Source: CAVQOB01 sp963714325 (GTDB lineage Bacteria; Pseudomonadota; Alphaproteobacteria; Rhizobiales; Hyphomicrobiaceae). From it: a stretch of DNA of 42,816 bases. The position numbers and the translations under genes are program-made. Below the pieces are notes generated by a model. That model did no database searches. It saw nothing but the letters and a program-made list of their open reading frames with translations, and was not told the origin of the DNA. Shown one piece after another: positions 34,883 through 42,816 of this stretch. The stretch's first letter is position 1, and each line of letters opens with the position of its first letter. Where the stretch lies: NCBI GenBank assembly GCA_963714325.1, contig CAVQOB010000033.1, positions 1-42,816 of the forward strand, written 5' to 3'.

Positions 34883-35568
34883 CACTGGCGACCACGCGCA
34901 CCGCCATCGTCACGGGCACCAGTTCGGGGATAGGCCGGGCCATAGCAGCCCGGTTGCTCGGCGGTGGCTGGCGCGTGACCGGCATCGACCTCGCGCCGCC
35001 GACACTCGATCATGCAGCATTCACACCGCTGACGGTCGATCTCAGTTCCGAGACGGTACGAAGGCCAATCATCGCCGCGTTGCAACCGGCCGACGCGCTG
35101 GTTCATGCCGCCGGCATCATGCGCGGCGCACGGCTTGGCAGCCTCGACCACACGACGGGCGACATTCTGTGGCGGCTCCACGTCGATGCTGCCATGGCAC
35201 TCGCCAACCACCTCGCGCCCGACATGCCGGATGGCGGTCGCATCGTTTTGATCGGCAGCCGCGCTGCACGTGGCGTTATCGGCAAAAGCCAGTATGGCGC
35301 GGCGAAAGCCGCTCTTGTCGGCCTCGCGCGGTCCTGGGCGAAGGAGCTCATCACCCGCGGCATCACCGTCAACGTCGTGGCACCTGCCGCCACCGAGACC
35401 GGCATGCTCGCCGATCCCGAGCGAGCAATCATCCCGCCGGAAACACCGCCGCTGGGCCGCCGCATCAGACCTGAAGAGATTGCGGCACTGGTCGCGTTCC
35501 TACTGTCAACTGACGCGGCCGCCATCACCGGCCAAGAGATATCCATCTGCGGCGGGGCCTCGCTCTGA
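34879..35568 (+). CDS. short-chain dehydrogenase/reductase (SDR)
   Basis: This classical SDR has 229 residues. The TGTSSGIG cofactor loop, HAAGI, catalytic Ser in LIGSRAA, Tyr-x3-Lys in QYGAAKAAL and C-terminal ITGQEISICGG are present. It overlaps the TctC gene by four bases, showing cotranscription. It is likely to oxidise a hydroxy acid or a related alcohol in the same pathway; the substrate is unknown. Confidence 0.92.
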   Translation: MTLATTRTAIVTGTSSGIGRAIAARLLGGGWRVTGIDLAPPTLDHAAFTPLTVDLSSETVRRPIIAALQPADALVHAAGIMRGARLGSLDHTTGDILWRLHVDAAMALANHLAPDMPDGGRIVLIGSRAARGVIGKSQYGAAKAALVGLARSWAKELITRGITVNVVAPAATETGMLADPERAIIPPETPPLGRRIRPEEIAALVAFLLSTDAAAITGQEISICGGASL

Positions 35569-35597
35569 GACCTGTTTGCGCGACGAGAGCTTAATCC

Positions 35598-36257
35598 ATG
35601 CACTACGATCCACGCACCGAGCGCCCGCCACTCCAGTTCGATCCCTTCAAGAGTTGCACGGTGCCGCGCCCGATCGGCTGGCTGTCGACGATCTCAAAGT
35701 CGGGTGTCGCCAATCTCGCGCCGTTCAGCCAATGGCAGAACCTGACATTCGATCCACCGATGGTGATGTTCGCCGCCAACCAAACGCCATCGGGTCAGCG
35801 CAAGGACACGGTCGTCAATGCTGAAGAGACCGGGTACTTTGTGTGGAATATGGCGACATGGGACCTGCGCGAGGCTGTCAATATTTCAGCCGCCGACTTT
35901 CCACCCGACATCGACGAGTTTGAGCGATCCGGTGTAACCAAGTCTGCATGCATCGAGGCTCCGGGACCAAGGGTTGCCGAAAGCCCTGTTCATATGGAGT
36001 GCAAGTATCATTCAACCACCCGCCTGCCGGGGCGCGGTGTCGTTGGCACCGTCGACATCGTCTTCGGCGAAGTGGTCCGCCTGCATGTTCGCGACGATGT
36101 CGTGCTGCCGTCGGGTAAAATCGACATCGCAAAAATCGCGCCGATTGCACGGCTCGGCTACTACGATTACTGTGTCGTCCGCGAGATATTCGAGATGGTC
36201 ATACCAGCCATCGACCCACGTTTGCTCGAGGGCCTCGAAGGCCGACAGCAACGCTGA
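35598..36257 (+). CDS. flavin reductase-like FMN-binding protein
   Basis: This 219-residue split-barrel protein belongs to the flavin-reductase-like (DIM6/NTAB) family, shown by CTVPRPIGWLSTIS, NLAPFSQWQNLTFDPPMVMF and ETGYFVWNMAT. It may bind FMN and pass electrons to a partner. It lies 29 bases after the SDR and 57 before the tartrate dehydratase, in the same direction. No obvious monooxygenase partner is nearby. Confidence 0.88.
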   Translation: MHYDPRTERPPLQFDPFKSCTVPRPIGWLSTISKSGVANLAPFSQWQNLTFDPPMVMFAANQTPSGQRKDTVVNAEETGYFVWNMATWDLREAVNISAADFPPDIDEFERSGVTKSACIEAPGPRVAESPVHMECKYHSTTRLPGRGVVGTVDIVFGEVVRLHVRDDVVLPSGKIDIAKIAPIARLGYYDYCVVREIFEMVIPAIDPRLLEGLEGRQQR

Positions 36258-36314
36258 CCGTTCACGCTCCGTCGCAAGCTTCAATACTCAACGCCCAAAT
36301 CGACTGGAACCATC

Positions 36315-37481
36315 ATGACCATCCGCATCGTCGACATCCGCGAAGTGACCAAGCCGATCGCCTCGCCGATCCGCAATGCCTACATCGACTTTTCCAAGAT
36401 GACGACCAGCCTCGTCGCCGTCGTCACCAACGTCGAGCGCAATGGCAAACCGGTCGTCGGTTACGGTTTTAATTCAAACGGCCGCTACGGCCAGGGCGGC
36501 CTGATCCGCGAGCGCTTTCGCGCACGCCTCCTCGAAGCAGAGCCAAAGTCGCTGCTCGATGCCAACAGTGAAAATCTCGATCCCGCGAAGTGCTGGGCCG
36601 CCCTGATGACGAACGAGAAACCCGGCGGCCACGGCGAGCGCTCGGTCGCCGTCGGCACCATCGACATGGCGATCTGGGATGCCGTCGCCAAGATTGCCGA
36701 CAAGCCGCTGTTTCGACTGCTCGCCGAGCGCGAAGACCGCGCCGCCGATCCGCGCGTGTTCGTCTATGCCGCCGGCGGCTACTACTATCCCGGCAAGGAC
36801 AACGATGCGCTCCGCCGCGAAATGGCGGGTTACATCGCGCGCGGATACAATGTCGTGAAGATGAAGATCGGCGGCGCCTCGATCCCCGAAGATGCCGCCC
36901 GCATTGAAGCCGTGTTGAAGGAAATCGGGCCAAAGGCGCAACTCGCCGTCGATGCCAATGGCCGCTTCGATCTTGAGACGGCAATCGCCTATGCCAAGAT
37001 GCTGCGCCAGTATCCGCTGTTCTGGTACGAGGAGGCTGGCGACCCACTCGATTATGCGCTGCAGGCAGCCCTCACTGACTTCTATCCAGCCGCGATGGCA
37101 ACCGGCGAAAATCTGTTCTCGCATCAGGACGCGCGCAATCTGCTGCGTTACGGCGGCATGCGCCCGGACCGCGACTGGCTGCAATTCGATTGCGCGCTGT
37201 CCTATGGCCTGGTCGAGTTCCGCCGCACGCTCGACGCACTCGCCAAACACGGCTGGTCGTGGCGGCGCGTTATTCCGCACGGCGGCCACCAGATGTCACT
37301 GATGATCGCAGCCGGCCTCGGTCTCGGCGGCAACGAAAGCTACCCGGATCTGTTCCAGCCCTATGGCGGTTTCCCCGACGGCGTCAAACCGATCGACGGT
37401 CACGTTACACTGCCGGAACTTCCCGGCATCGGTTTCGAAGGCAAATCGGATCTGGCCACCGAGATGCGCGCGCTGGCCTGA
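36315..37481 (+). CDS. tarD: D(-)-tartrate dehydratase, enolase superfamily
   Basis: This enzyme dehydrates D-tartrate to oxaloacetate. The 388-residue sequence follows, nearly throughout, my memory of the structurally characterised Bradyrhizobium D-tartrate dehydratase. Shared blocks include SPIRNAYIDFSKMTTSLVAV, GYGFNSNGRYGQGGLIRERF and GGNESYPDLFQPYGGFPDG. The base Lys is in VVKMKIGG (near 182), metal ligands are in VDANGRFD, YEEAGD and ATGENLF, and the catalytic His is in IPHGGHQ. It is the last gene of the IclR-linked cluster. The D-tartrate assignment is strong, resting on remembered rather than computed similarity. Confidence 0.88.
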   Translation: MTIRIVDIREVTKPIASPIRNAYIDFSKMTTSLVAVVTNVERNGKPVVGYGFNSNGRYGQGGLIRERFRARLLEAEPKSLLDANSENLDPAKCWAALMTNEKPGGHGERSVAVGTIDMAIWDAVAKIADKPLFRLLAEREDRAADPRVFVYAAGGYYYPGKDNDALRREMAGYIARGYNVVKMKIGGASIPEDAARIEAVLKEIGPKAQLAVDANGRFDLETAIAYAKMLRQYPLFWYEEAGDPLDYALQAALTDFYPAAMATGENLFSHQDARNLLRYGGMRPDRDWLQFDCALSYGLVEFRRTLDALAKHGWSWRRVIPHGGHQMSLMIAAGLGLGGNESYPDLFQPYGGFPDGVKPIDGHVTLPELPGIGFEGKSDLATEMRALA

Positions 37482-37627
37482 GGTGGCGCTGCCGCACAAC
37501 CCTTGCGCTGTACCGGCCCGATTACGTTCTCGCGAAATAGCGACTGGGAAACACGCATCGCGTCAGCATAATCCCAAGTGCATTCAGCCGTTTAGCGGCT
37601 ATTCTGCACATCAATGCTGAGATGAAA

Positions 37628-37714
37628 TGGTGCCCAGAAGAGGACTCGAACCTCCACGATCTTGCGACCGCTAGCACCTGAAGCTAGTGCGTCTACCAAT
37701 TCCGCCATCTGGGC
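37628..37714 (-). tRNA. tRNA-Leu (anticodon CAG)
   Basis: The 87-base gene has an acceptor stem GCCCAGA/TCTGGGC, a D-loop AATTGGTAGA, anticodon stem CTAGC/GCTAG around TTCAGGT (anticodon CAG), a long variable arm, GGTTCGAGTCC in the T-arm and an encoded CCA end. The long variable arm and the anticodon fix it as leucine. A hairpin AGCCG/CGGCT at 37586-37600 follows the 3' end but lacks a T-run. Confidence 0.97.
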
Positions 37715-37724
37715 AAGCGCGTTT

Positions 37725-37753
37725 CCAGTAGAACGCGCGCCCGCCAATGTCAA
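37725..37753 (-). promoter_or_regulatory. probable promoter of tRNA-Leu
   Basis: On the minus strand TTGACA (37753-37748) is followed after 17 bases by TACTGG (37730-37725). The expected start lies a few bases before the tRNA 5' end at 37714. Confidence 0.5.
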
Positions 37754-37899
37754 TCGCGCAGCTCGGGCCAACCGGTGATCCGACCCAAGCCGCCCGTGCC
37801 TGCGCCGTCGAGCCGCCTTCACAGCAGCACCAATGACAGCTATTGCTCGCTCCTCGATTTGCCAGATCGTATACAAAAACCGACTGCGGGAGCCGAACC

Positions 37900-38881
37900 A
37901 TGTCATCGACGCCCACCACCGGGAAACTCGCGACCATCATCGGCGGCTCTGGTTTTGTCGGCAGGCACACCGTCCGCGCGCTCGCCCGGGAGGGTTGGCG
38001 TGTGCGAGCCGCTGTTCGCCGTCCCGATCTCGCCGGTCACCTCCAACCGATGGGCGGCGTCGGCCAGATCCATGCCGTGCAGGCCAACCTGCGCTATCCG
38101 CAATCGCTCGCCACCGCCGTCGCTGGCGCCGACGTCGTGATCAATCTAGTCGGCATTCTCGCCAAATCAGGCAAGCAAACCTTCGACAGTGTTCACGTCG
38201 CCGGCGCCCGCGCTGCGGCCAAGGCCGCTCGCGACGCCGGGGTGAAAACCTTCATCCACGTCTCCGCCATCGGCGCCGATCCCAAATCGAAAGGCAACTA
38301 TGGCCGCACCAAAGCCGCCGGCGAAGCCGCCGTCTTGGCAGAATTTCCCGGTGCCATCATCCTCCGACCATCCATCGTCTTCGGTCCCGAGGACGAGTTC
38401 TTCAACCGCTTCGGCTTCCTCGCGCAGATGACACCGATGCTGCCGCTGATCGGTGGCGGAAAAACCAAATTCCAGCCGATATTCGTTGGTGATCTGGCGC
38501 AAGCGATCGCTGCGGCCGCTGCCGGCAAAGCAATGGCCAGCGCGACTTACGAACTCGGCGGACCGGAAACGTTCTCGTTCCGCCAATTGCTCGACAAGAC
38601 TCAACGTGGACCGGCCGCAAACGCCCCTATCTGCGCATGCCGTTCTGGCTCGCCAAGGTCGCCGCCTTCGCAACACTGCCACTGCCAAATGCGCTGCGCC
38701 CGTTGACCGTCGATCAGGTCCGCATGCTCCAGCGCGACAACATCGTCACTGACAAAGCCAAGTCCGAACACCGCACGCTGGCCGATCTCGGCAATTACAG
38801 CCGCAAGCTGTTTCCGCGGTCGTGCCTGCCTATCTCGAACGCTTCCGCGCCAAGGGCCAATACGCGCACTATCGTGGCTGA
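37900..38881 (+). CDS. NAD(P)-binding reductase, NDUFA9-like (complex I assembly/epimerase family), frame broken
   Basis: This is an atypical SDR of about 325 residues, like the mitochondrial NDUFA9 subunit and its bacterial homologues. The cofactor loop IIGGSGFVGRH, VINLVGIL, FIHVSAIGAD, YGRTKAAGE, ILRPSIVFGPED and FVGDLAQAI are present. The frame breaks near 38604-38607 (one base missing) and near 38793-38800 (two extra bases); the C-terminus VVPAYLERFRAKGQYAHYRG resumes after correction. GGGAG precedes the ATG at 37900. The family is clear; its role (quinone-oxidoreductase-associated or epimerase) is uncertain. Confidence 0.82.
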
Positions 38882-38903
38882 ACAACAAACTGGAATCATC
38901 ACC

Positions 38904-40161
38904 ATGCAAAAGTCGGTCACATCGAAAGCCGCAAAACTGCCGCACGCCGAACGCCTCGATCGCCTCGCCGAAGTCGCCGTCAAAGTCGGGCTCAACGTCA
39001 AACCCGGCCAACAGGTCGTCATGACCGCGCCACTCGAAGGCGCCGACCTCGCACGCCTCATCACCACCCACGCCTACCAGGCCGGCGCCGCAAACGTCAC
39101 AACCTTCTACGACGACGAGCAGGCAGCATTGCTCGTACGAACATGCACGCGAACCAAGTTTCGAACTGCTCCGGATGGCTCTATCAGGGCATGGCCAAAG
39201 CCTATGCGGATGGTGCCGCCCGCCTCGCCATTCGCGGCGGCAATCCGTCATTGCTCGCAGGCCAGAACGCAACAGGATTTCGCGCCAGAACCGTGCCACC
39301 GCAAAGCCTACCAACCCGCCATCGAAAAGATCACCGGCTTCGACATCAACTGGACACTGCTCCCCTATGCATCGCCCGCCTGGGCCAAAACCGTTTTCCC
39401 GAAAGCATCCGAAAAAGCTGCCGTCGCCAAACTCTGGGACGCCATTTTCAACCACCCGCATCGACACACCTGACCCGATCGCCAACTGGAAAGCGCACAA
39501 CAAAGAACTCGCCAAGCGCACCAAGCAGCTCAATGCCAAGGCCTATCATGCGCTGCACTTCAAAGGCCCTGGCACTGACCTGACCGTTGGTCTCGCCGAT
39601 GAACACGAATGGTGCGGCGGCGCTGCGACCGCCAAGAACGGTGTCACCTGCAATGCCAACCTACCCACCGAAGAAGTCTTCACGACGCCGCACAAGGATC
39701 GCGTCAACGGCACCGTCGTTGCCACCAAGCCGCTCTCCTACATGGGCACGTTGATCCAGGACATTGCCGTCCGCTTCGAAGGCGGCCGCATTGTCGATGC
39801 CAAGGCCCGCACCGGCGGCGATGTCCTGAAAAAAGTTCTCGAAACCGACGAAGGCGCTCGCCGCCTCGGCGAAGTCGCGCTCGTTCCGCATTCCTCGCCG
39901 ATCTCCGCCAGCGGGCTGTTGTTCTACAACACGCTGTTCGATGAAAACGCCTCGTGCCACATTGCCCTCGGCCAAGCCTATGCCAAATGCTTCCGCAAAG
40001 GCACCAGCCTCAGCGAAGCCGAACTCGCCAAGCGCGGCGCCAACCGCAGCCTGATCCATATCGATTGGATGATCGGTTCTGACAAAGTCGACATCGACGG
40101 CGTTGCGGCGAACGGCAAAGCCGAGCCGCTGATGCGCAAGGGCGAGTGGGTCGCGCGCTGA
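38904..40161 (+). CDS. aminopeptidase, peptidase family M29 (heavily frame-broken)
   Basis: This is a metallo-aminopeptidase of the AmpS/M29 type, about 418 residues when reassembled. N-terminal KVGLNVKPGQQVVMTAPLEGADLAR, metal-binding NLPTEEVFTTPHKDRVNG and C-terminal SLIHIDWMIGSDKVDIDG are recognisable. Between about 39130 and 39460 the protein jumps among all three frames at least five times, yet the residues in each piece stay family-like. This suggests dense single-base sequence errors rather than slow decay. It follows the NDUFA9-like gene by 22 bases. Confidence 0.85.
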
Positions 40162-40179
40162 GCAACGCGCCGGTTGGTC

Positions 40180-40345
40180 GCTCGTGCGCCCCAAAAAGTG
40201 TATGGCGGTTTTTGGATAAGGCGCACGAGCCAGCAAAAGAGTGGGCCCCAAAAAGTGTGTGGCGGTTTTTGGATAAGGCGCACGAGCCAGCAAAAGAGTG
40301 CGCCCCAAAAAAGTGTGTGGCGGTTTTTGGATAAGGCGCACGAGC
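40180..40345 (-). repeat. three tandem copies of the 51-bp hairpin repeat, inverted relative to 25.6 kb
   Basis: The copies end at 40230, 40287 and 40345, with a period of 57-58 bases. The first (40180-40230) is complete with both arms; in the other two the left arm is replaced by AGAGTG[GC]G-type sequence. The same 18-bp box type occurs at 40356-40373 and 40534-40551. It lies in the 400-base gap between the aminopeptidase and gcrA genes. Compared with 25545-25740 the family is in the opposite orientation. Confidence 0.85.
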
Positions 40346-40394
40346 CAGCAAAAGAGTGGGCAACCAAAGGCGCGAACAAAAGCGCCAGCGACCT

Positions 40395-40446
40395 CCAAAA
40401 AGAAAACCGGGCGCAGCCCTTACGGCGCTCCCGGTTCTCTCCCCCA
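40395..40446 (-). terminator. probable intrinsic terminator of gcrA
   Basis: On the minus strand a GC-rich stem formed by AACCGGGAGCGC and GCGCCCGGTT is followed directly by TTCTTTTT. It lies about 120 bases after the gcrA stop, in the right orientation. Confidence 0.6.
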
Positions 40447-40564
40447 CTGCTTCACCGCCACCCTCTCAGGCTACTGGCGAAGCGTGTTCGTCAATCATCA
40501 GTCCGACATGCACTTGCGACGCACCGGCTGCTGGTGGGCAGCTGAAGGCGCAAGCAAAGAGCCT

Positions 40565-41129
40565 TCAGACCTTTTCTTTTTTTTCTTCGTCAGCGCCGGC
40601 CGGAGCGGCCAGCGGCGGCGTAAACTGGTGTGCTGCATAGTCGCGACGGCGAGCCTGTGGCGGCTGGAACGCGCGTCGGGCATGGAACTCGCAGTAGGGC
40701 AGTCCCTGCACTTTGCCCTTGCCGCAGAAATGGAAGTCCGCCAGTTGCGGATCACCGATCGGCCAACGGCAGCAAGCGTCCGTCAGCGTCTGGATGTACT
40801 TGCGCTTTTTCCGGGATCACTAATTCTTCGATCTGCGGCACATATGGCTCGGCATCACCCTGATAGAGCTGCCGCAGCGCCGGATTCCCGGTTTGGGCAA
40901 AGCGCGGCTTGTTGTTGCTGGCGATACGCTTGTTGATCGCCATCGAACGGCGCGGCCGATGCGACTTCATGCGCGATGTTGTGGCCCGGCCTGAGAGCCC
41001 GAGGCGATGAACTTTGCCGATGACGGCGTTACGCGTCACGCCGCCGAGGCGGCCGGCGATCTGGCTGGCGCTGAGGCCTTCCTGCCAAAAGTTCTTCAGT
41101 GTCTCGACCCGCTCATCGTTCCACGACAT
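40565..41129 (-). CDS. gcrA: GcrA cell-cycle regulator (frame broken once)
   Basis: GcrA binds sigma-70 RNA polymerase and acts at promoters with methylated GANTC sites in alphaproteobacteria. The N-terminal DNA-binding part MSWNDERVETLKNFW with QIAGRLGGVTRNAVIGKVHRLGL is intact. The conserved C-terminal block (CCRWPIGDP, FHFCGK, YCEFHARRA) is read only after removing one T from a T-run at 40806-40810. A strong AGGAGA site lies seven bases before the ATG at 41129. It is divergent from argD, an arrangement I recall from other Hyphomicrobiales. About 187 residues, near the family length. Confidence 0.93.
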
Positions 41130-41310
41130 ACGTGGTCTCCTTTTAATTGTACTTCGGATCGAGCGGGCTAAGCCGAACGCACGGTCCAGGGAACACCGGA
41201 ACAAGCAGCCGCAAGAACGACACGCCAAAAGGCGATCAGGCGAGACGGGCCGCAGATGAACCGGCGACGAAACGCAGACTGGGACAAACGCTGAACAGAG
41301 TTTGTACTGA

Positions 41311-41328
41311 CGCGTACTCAAGTACGCG
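41311..41328. promoter_or_regulatory. perfect palindrome upstream of gcrA, candidate operator
   Basis: CGCGTACTCAAGTACGCG has perfect 8-bp arms around CA. It lies about 180 bases upstream of gcrA. No binding protein can be named. Confidence 0.4.
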
Positions 41329-41640
41329 CGCCGCAATACATGGGCGCAGGGACGCGTCACAGCACGAGACAACGGATACACTCGCGAAAACACAGGATAT
41401 ATCGTGCCCGACAAGACGGACACTACTACGCCTAGCTGGCGGGCTCAAGTCTCGTTAACCAATCCCTAGGTCATTGCCTCAGTCTACGTGGCCGAATTGC
41501 CACAGAGTGGCGTGCGCAACCAGCAGCAAGGCAGGCGTTGTCTTCGCATGTGAATTTAGCGTCGACCGTGGCGTTGGACCGGCGCGCAGGCATTGATCAC
41601 CTAGCCGCGCAATGAAGAATTATGCCCGCTGGAGTTGCGT

Positions 41641-41677
41641 GATTCACATTGACAGATTGTCGCGGCGAACTCATAAG
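41641..41677 (+). promoter_or_regulatory. candidate argD promoter next to a GANTC site
   Basis: TTGACA (41649-41654) and CATAAG (41672-41677) are 17 bases apart, about 160 bases before argD. A GATTC site for CcrM-type methylation lies at 41641-41645, just before the -35 element. Confidence 0.4.
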
Positions 41678-41833
41678 CACGGCATGAAGATCCGGCTGAC
41701 CCGTATCGACCGATGGACCCGTGGATGCGCTTGCGCGCAGCTGCGATGACGATCCATTGAGGGGTCGTACGTTCAAGCCGCGCCATTGCGCGGCCAATTT
41801 TTTGTCTCCGCTCTTGATCTGGGGTCCACCCAA

Positions 41834-42816
41834 ATGTCCTCCGCCCAAAAATCCAATGCCAAATCCACCGTGAAGTCCGCCGTCGCGCCATCGACCGGAC
41901 CTTCACCTGCCGTCATGCCGACCTATGCCCGCCAGGACGTGGTTTTTGAACGCGGCGAAGGGTCATGGCTATCTCGACGACCGGTGATCGCGATCTCGAT
42001 TTCGCATCGGCGTCGCCATGAATGTCCTCGGCCATGCCCATCCCAAACTCGTCGCGGCCTTAACGGCTCAAGCCGCCAAGGTCTGGCACACATCGAACCT
42101 TTATCGAGTGGCCGGGCAGGAGAAGGTGGCTGAGCGCCTCACCGAACTCACGTTCGCTGACAAGGTCTTCTTCTGCAATTCGGGCGCGAAGCCTGCGAGG
42201 GCGCCATCAAGGTCGCCCGCAAATATCACTACGCCAACGGCCATCCGGAGCGCTGGCGGATCATCACTTTCAAGGGCGCATTTCACGGTCGCACGCTCGC
42301 GACGATCGCAGCAGCCGGTAACGAAAAATACCTCGAAGGTTCGGCGAACCCGCGCCAGGCTTCGATGTCTTGCCCTTCGGCGATCACGACGCCATCGAGA
42401 AGGCCATTACGCCAGCAACCGCTGCTATCATGATCGAGCCCGTACAAGGCGAAGGCGGCATCGGCCTCTCCCCATCCAGTGCCTGAAAGGCCTGCGCGAA
42501 CTCTGCGACAAGCATGGCCTGCTGCTGATCTTCGACGAAGTGCAATGCGGCATGGGCCGGACCGGCAAACTTTTCGCCCATGAGTGGGCCGGCATCAAGC
42601 CAGACGTCATGGCCATCGCCAAAGGCATCGGCGGCGTTCCCCGTCGGCGCTTTCCTCGCAACCAGCGAGGCCGCCAAGGGCATGGTCCCCGGCACACACG
42701 GATCAACCTTTGGCGGCAACCCTCTGGCCATGGCCGTTGCTGAAGCCGTCCTCGACGAAGTCACCACTCCGGGCTTCCTCGAACACGTCCAGCAGATGGC
42801 GCTACGCTTCAAGCAG
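41834..42816 (+). CDS. argD: acetylornithine aminotransferase ArgD (partial, heavily frame-broken)
   Basis: This PLP enzyme transaminates N-acetylglutamate semialdehyde in arginine synthesis. Family blocks appear in succession in different frames: MNVLGHAHPKLV, SNLYRVAGQEKVAERLTELTFADKVFFCNSGA, WRIITFKGAFHGRTLATIAA, CLKGLRELCDKHGLLLIFDEVQCGMGRTG and AIAKGIGG with the PLP lysine. At least six single-base breaks occur (near 41968-42010, 42188, 42342, 42463 and 42638). The C-terminus is cut by the window edge. The dense breaks in a biosynthetic gene point to sequence error. Confidence 0.87.

Larger units (their letters stand above)
41130..41833. other. divergent gcrA-argD intergenic region
   Basis: No open frame in these 700 bases resembles a protein. 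It holds a perfect 18-bp palindrome at 41311-41328, a GANTC methylation site at 41641-41645 and a candidate argD promoter. Both flanking genes are expected to be regulated from here. I see nothing else definite. Confidence 0.6.

Noticed and set aside
37867..37876. TCGTATACAA site as a GntR-type operator upstream of the NDUFA9-like gene
   Set aside because: A single short imperfect palindrome with no regulator gene nearby; too weak to report as a feature.
38904..42816. True pseudogenes for the M29 aminopeptidase, gcrA and argD
   Set aside because: Dense single-base shifts without internal divergence, in normally required genes, fit sequence error better.

Overview
The window looks like chromosomal DNA of a high-GC alphaproteobacterium of the order Hyphomicrobiales, probably close to Bradyrhizobium and its relatives. 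The pointers are a GcrA cell-cycle regulator divergent from argD, a D-tartrate dehydratase that closely resembles the characterised Bradyrhizobium enzyme, many periplasmic-binding-protein transporters, and several intergenic palindromic repeat families. This placement rests on recognised protein families; no database search was possible.

Layout. (1) 1-3000, minus strand: a TRAP-type binding protein (cut by the window edge), an arylmalonate-decarboxylase-like protein and an amidase. (2) 3197-10423, plus strand: a tightly packed, probably single operon of a polyamine-type ABC importer (ATPase, binding protein, two permeases), an MFS permease, a second amidase and a hydantoin-racemase-like protein. 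(3) 10861-14221: a second ABC importer of the nitrate/sulfonate/taurine type with two different permeases. Regions 1-3 read as an uptake and hydrolysis locus for amide-containing or small acidic compounds of unknown identity. (4) 14496-16753: a lipoprotein patatin and a VapBC-type toxin-antitoxin pair. (5) 16939-24604: an altronate/galactarate-dehydratase-like enzyme, divergent from a SAF-domain dehydrogenase, an MFS permease, an SDR and a prolyl oligopeptidase. (6) 24582-31907: recR, a repeat-rich stretch, an IS110-family element with a likely bridge-RNA leader, ligA and a membrane-anchored nuclease-domain protein. (7) 32040-37481: an IclR regulator followed by a DapA-family lyase, a TctC binding protein, an SDR, a flavin-reductase-like protein and the D-tartrate dehydratase. 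(8) 37628-42816: tRNA-Leu(CAG), an NDUFA9-like reductase, an M29 aminopeptidase, a repeat cluster, gcrA and the start of argD.

Two things stand out. The IS110 element carries, in its leader, short stretches that match the two sides of its own right-end junction in the strand senses expected of bridge-RNA guides. A 51-bp hairpin repeat family occurs as tandem copies at two places 15 kb apart in opposite orientations, with a shared 18-bp box.

Sequence quality: single-base frame breaks affect many housekeeping genes (recR, ligA, gcrA, argD and others) and become dense beyond about 38.6 kb. They look more like uncorrected indels than real gene decay, so the frames of these genes should be read as provisional.
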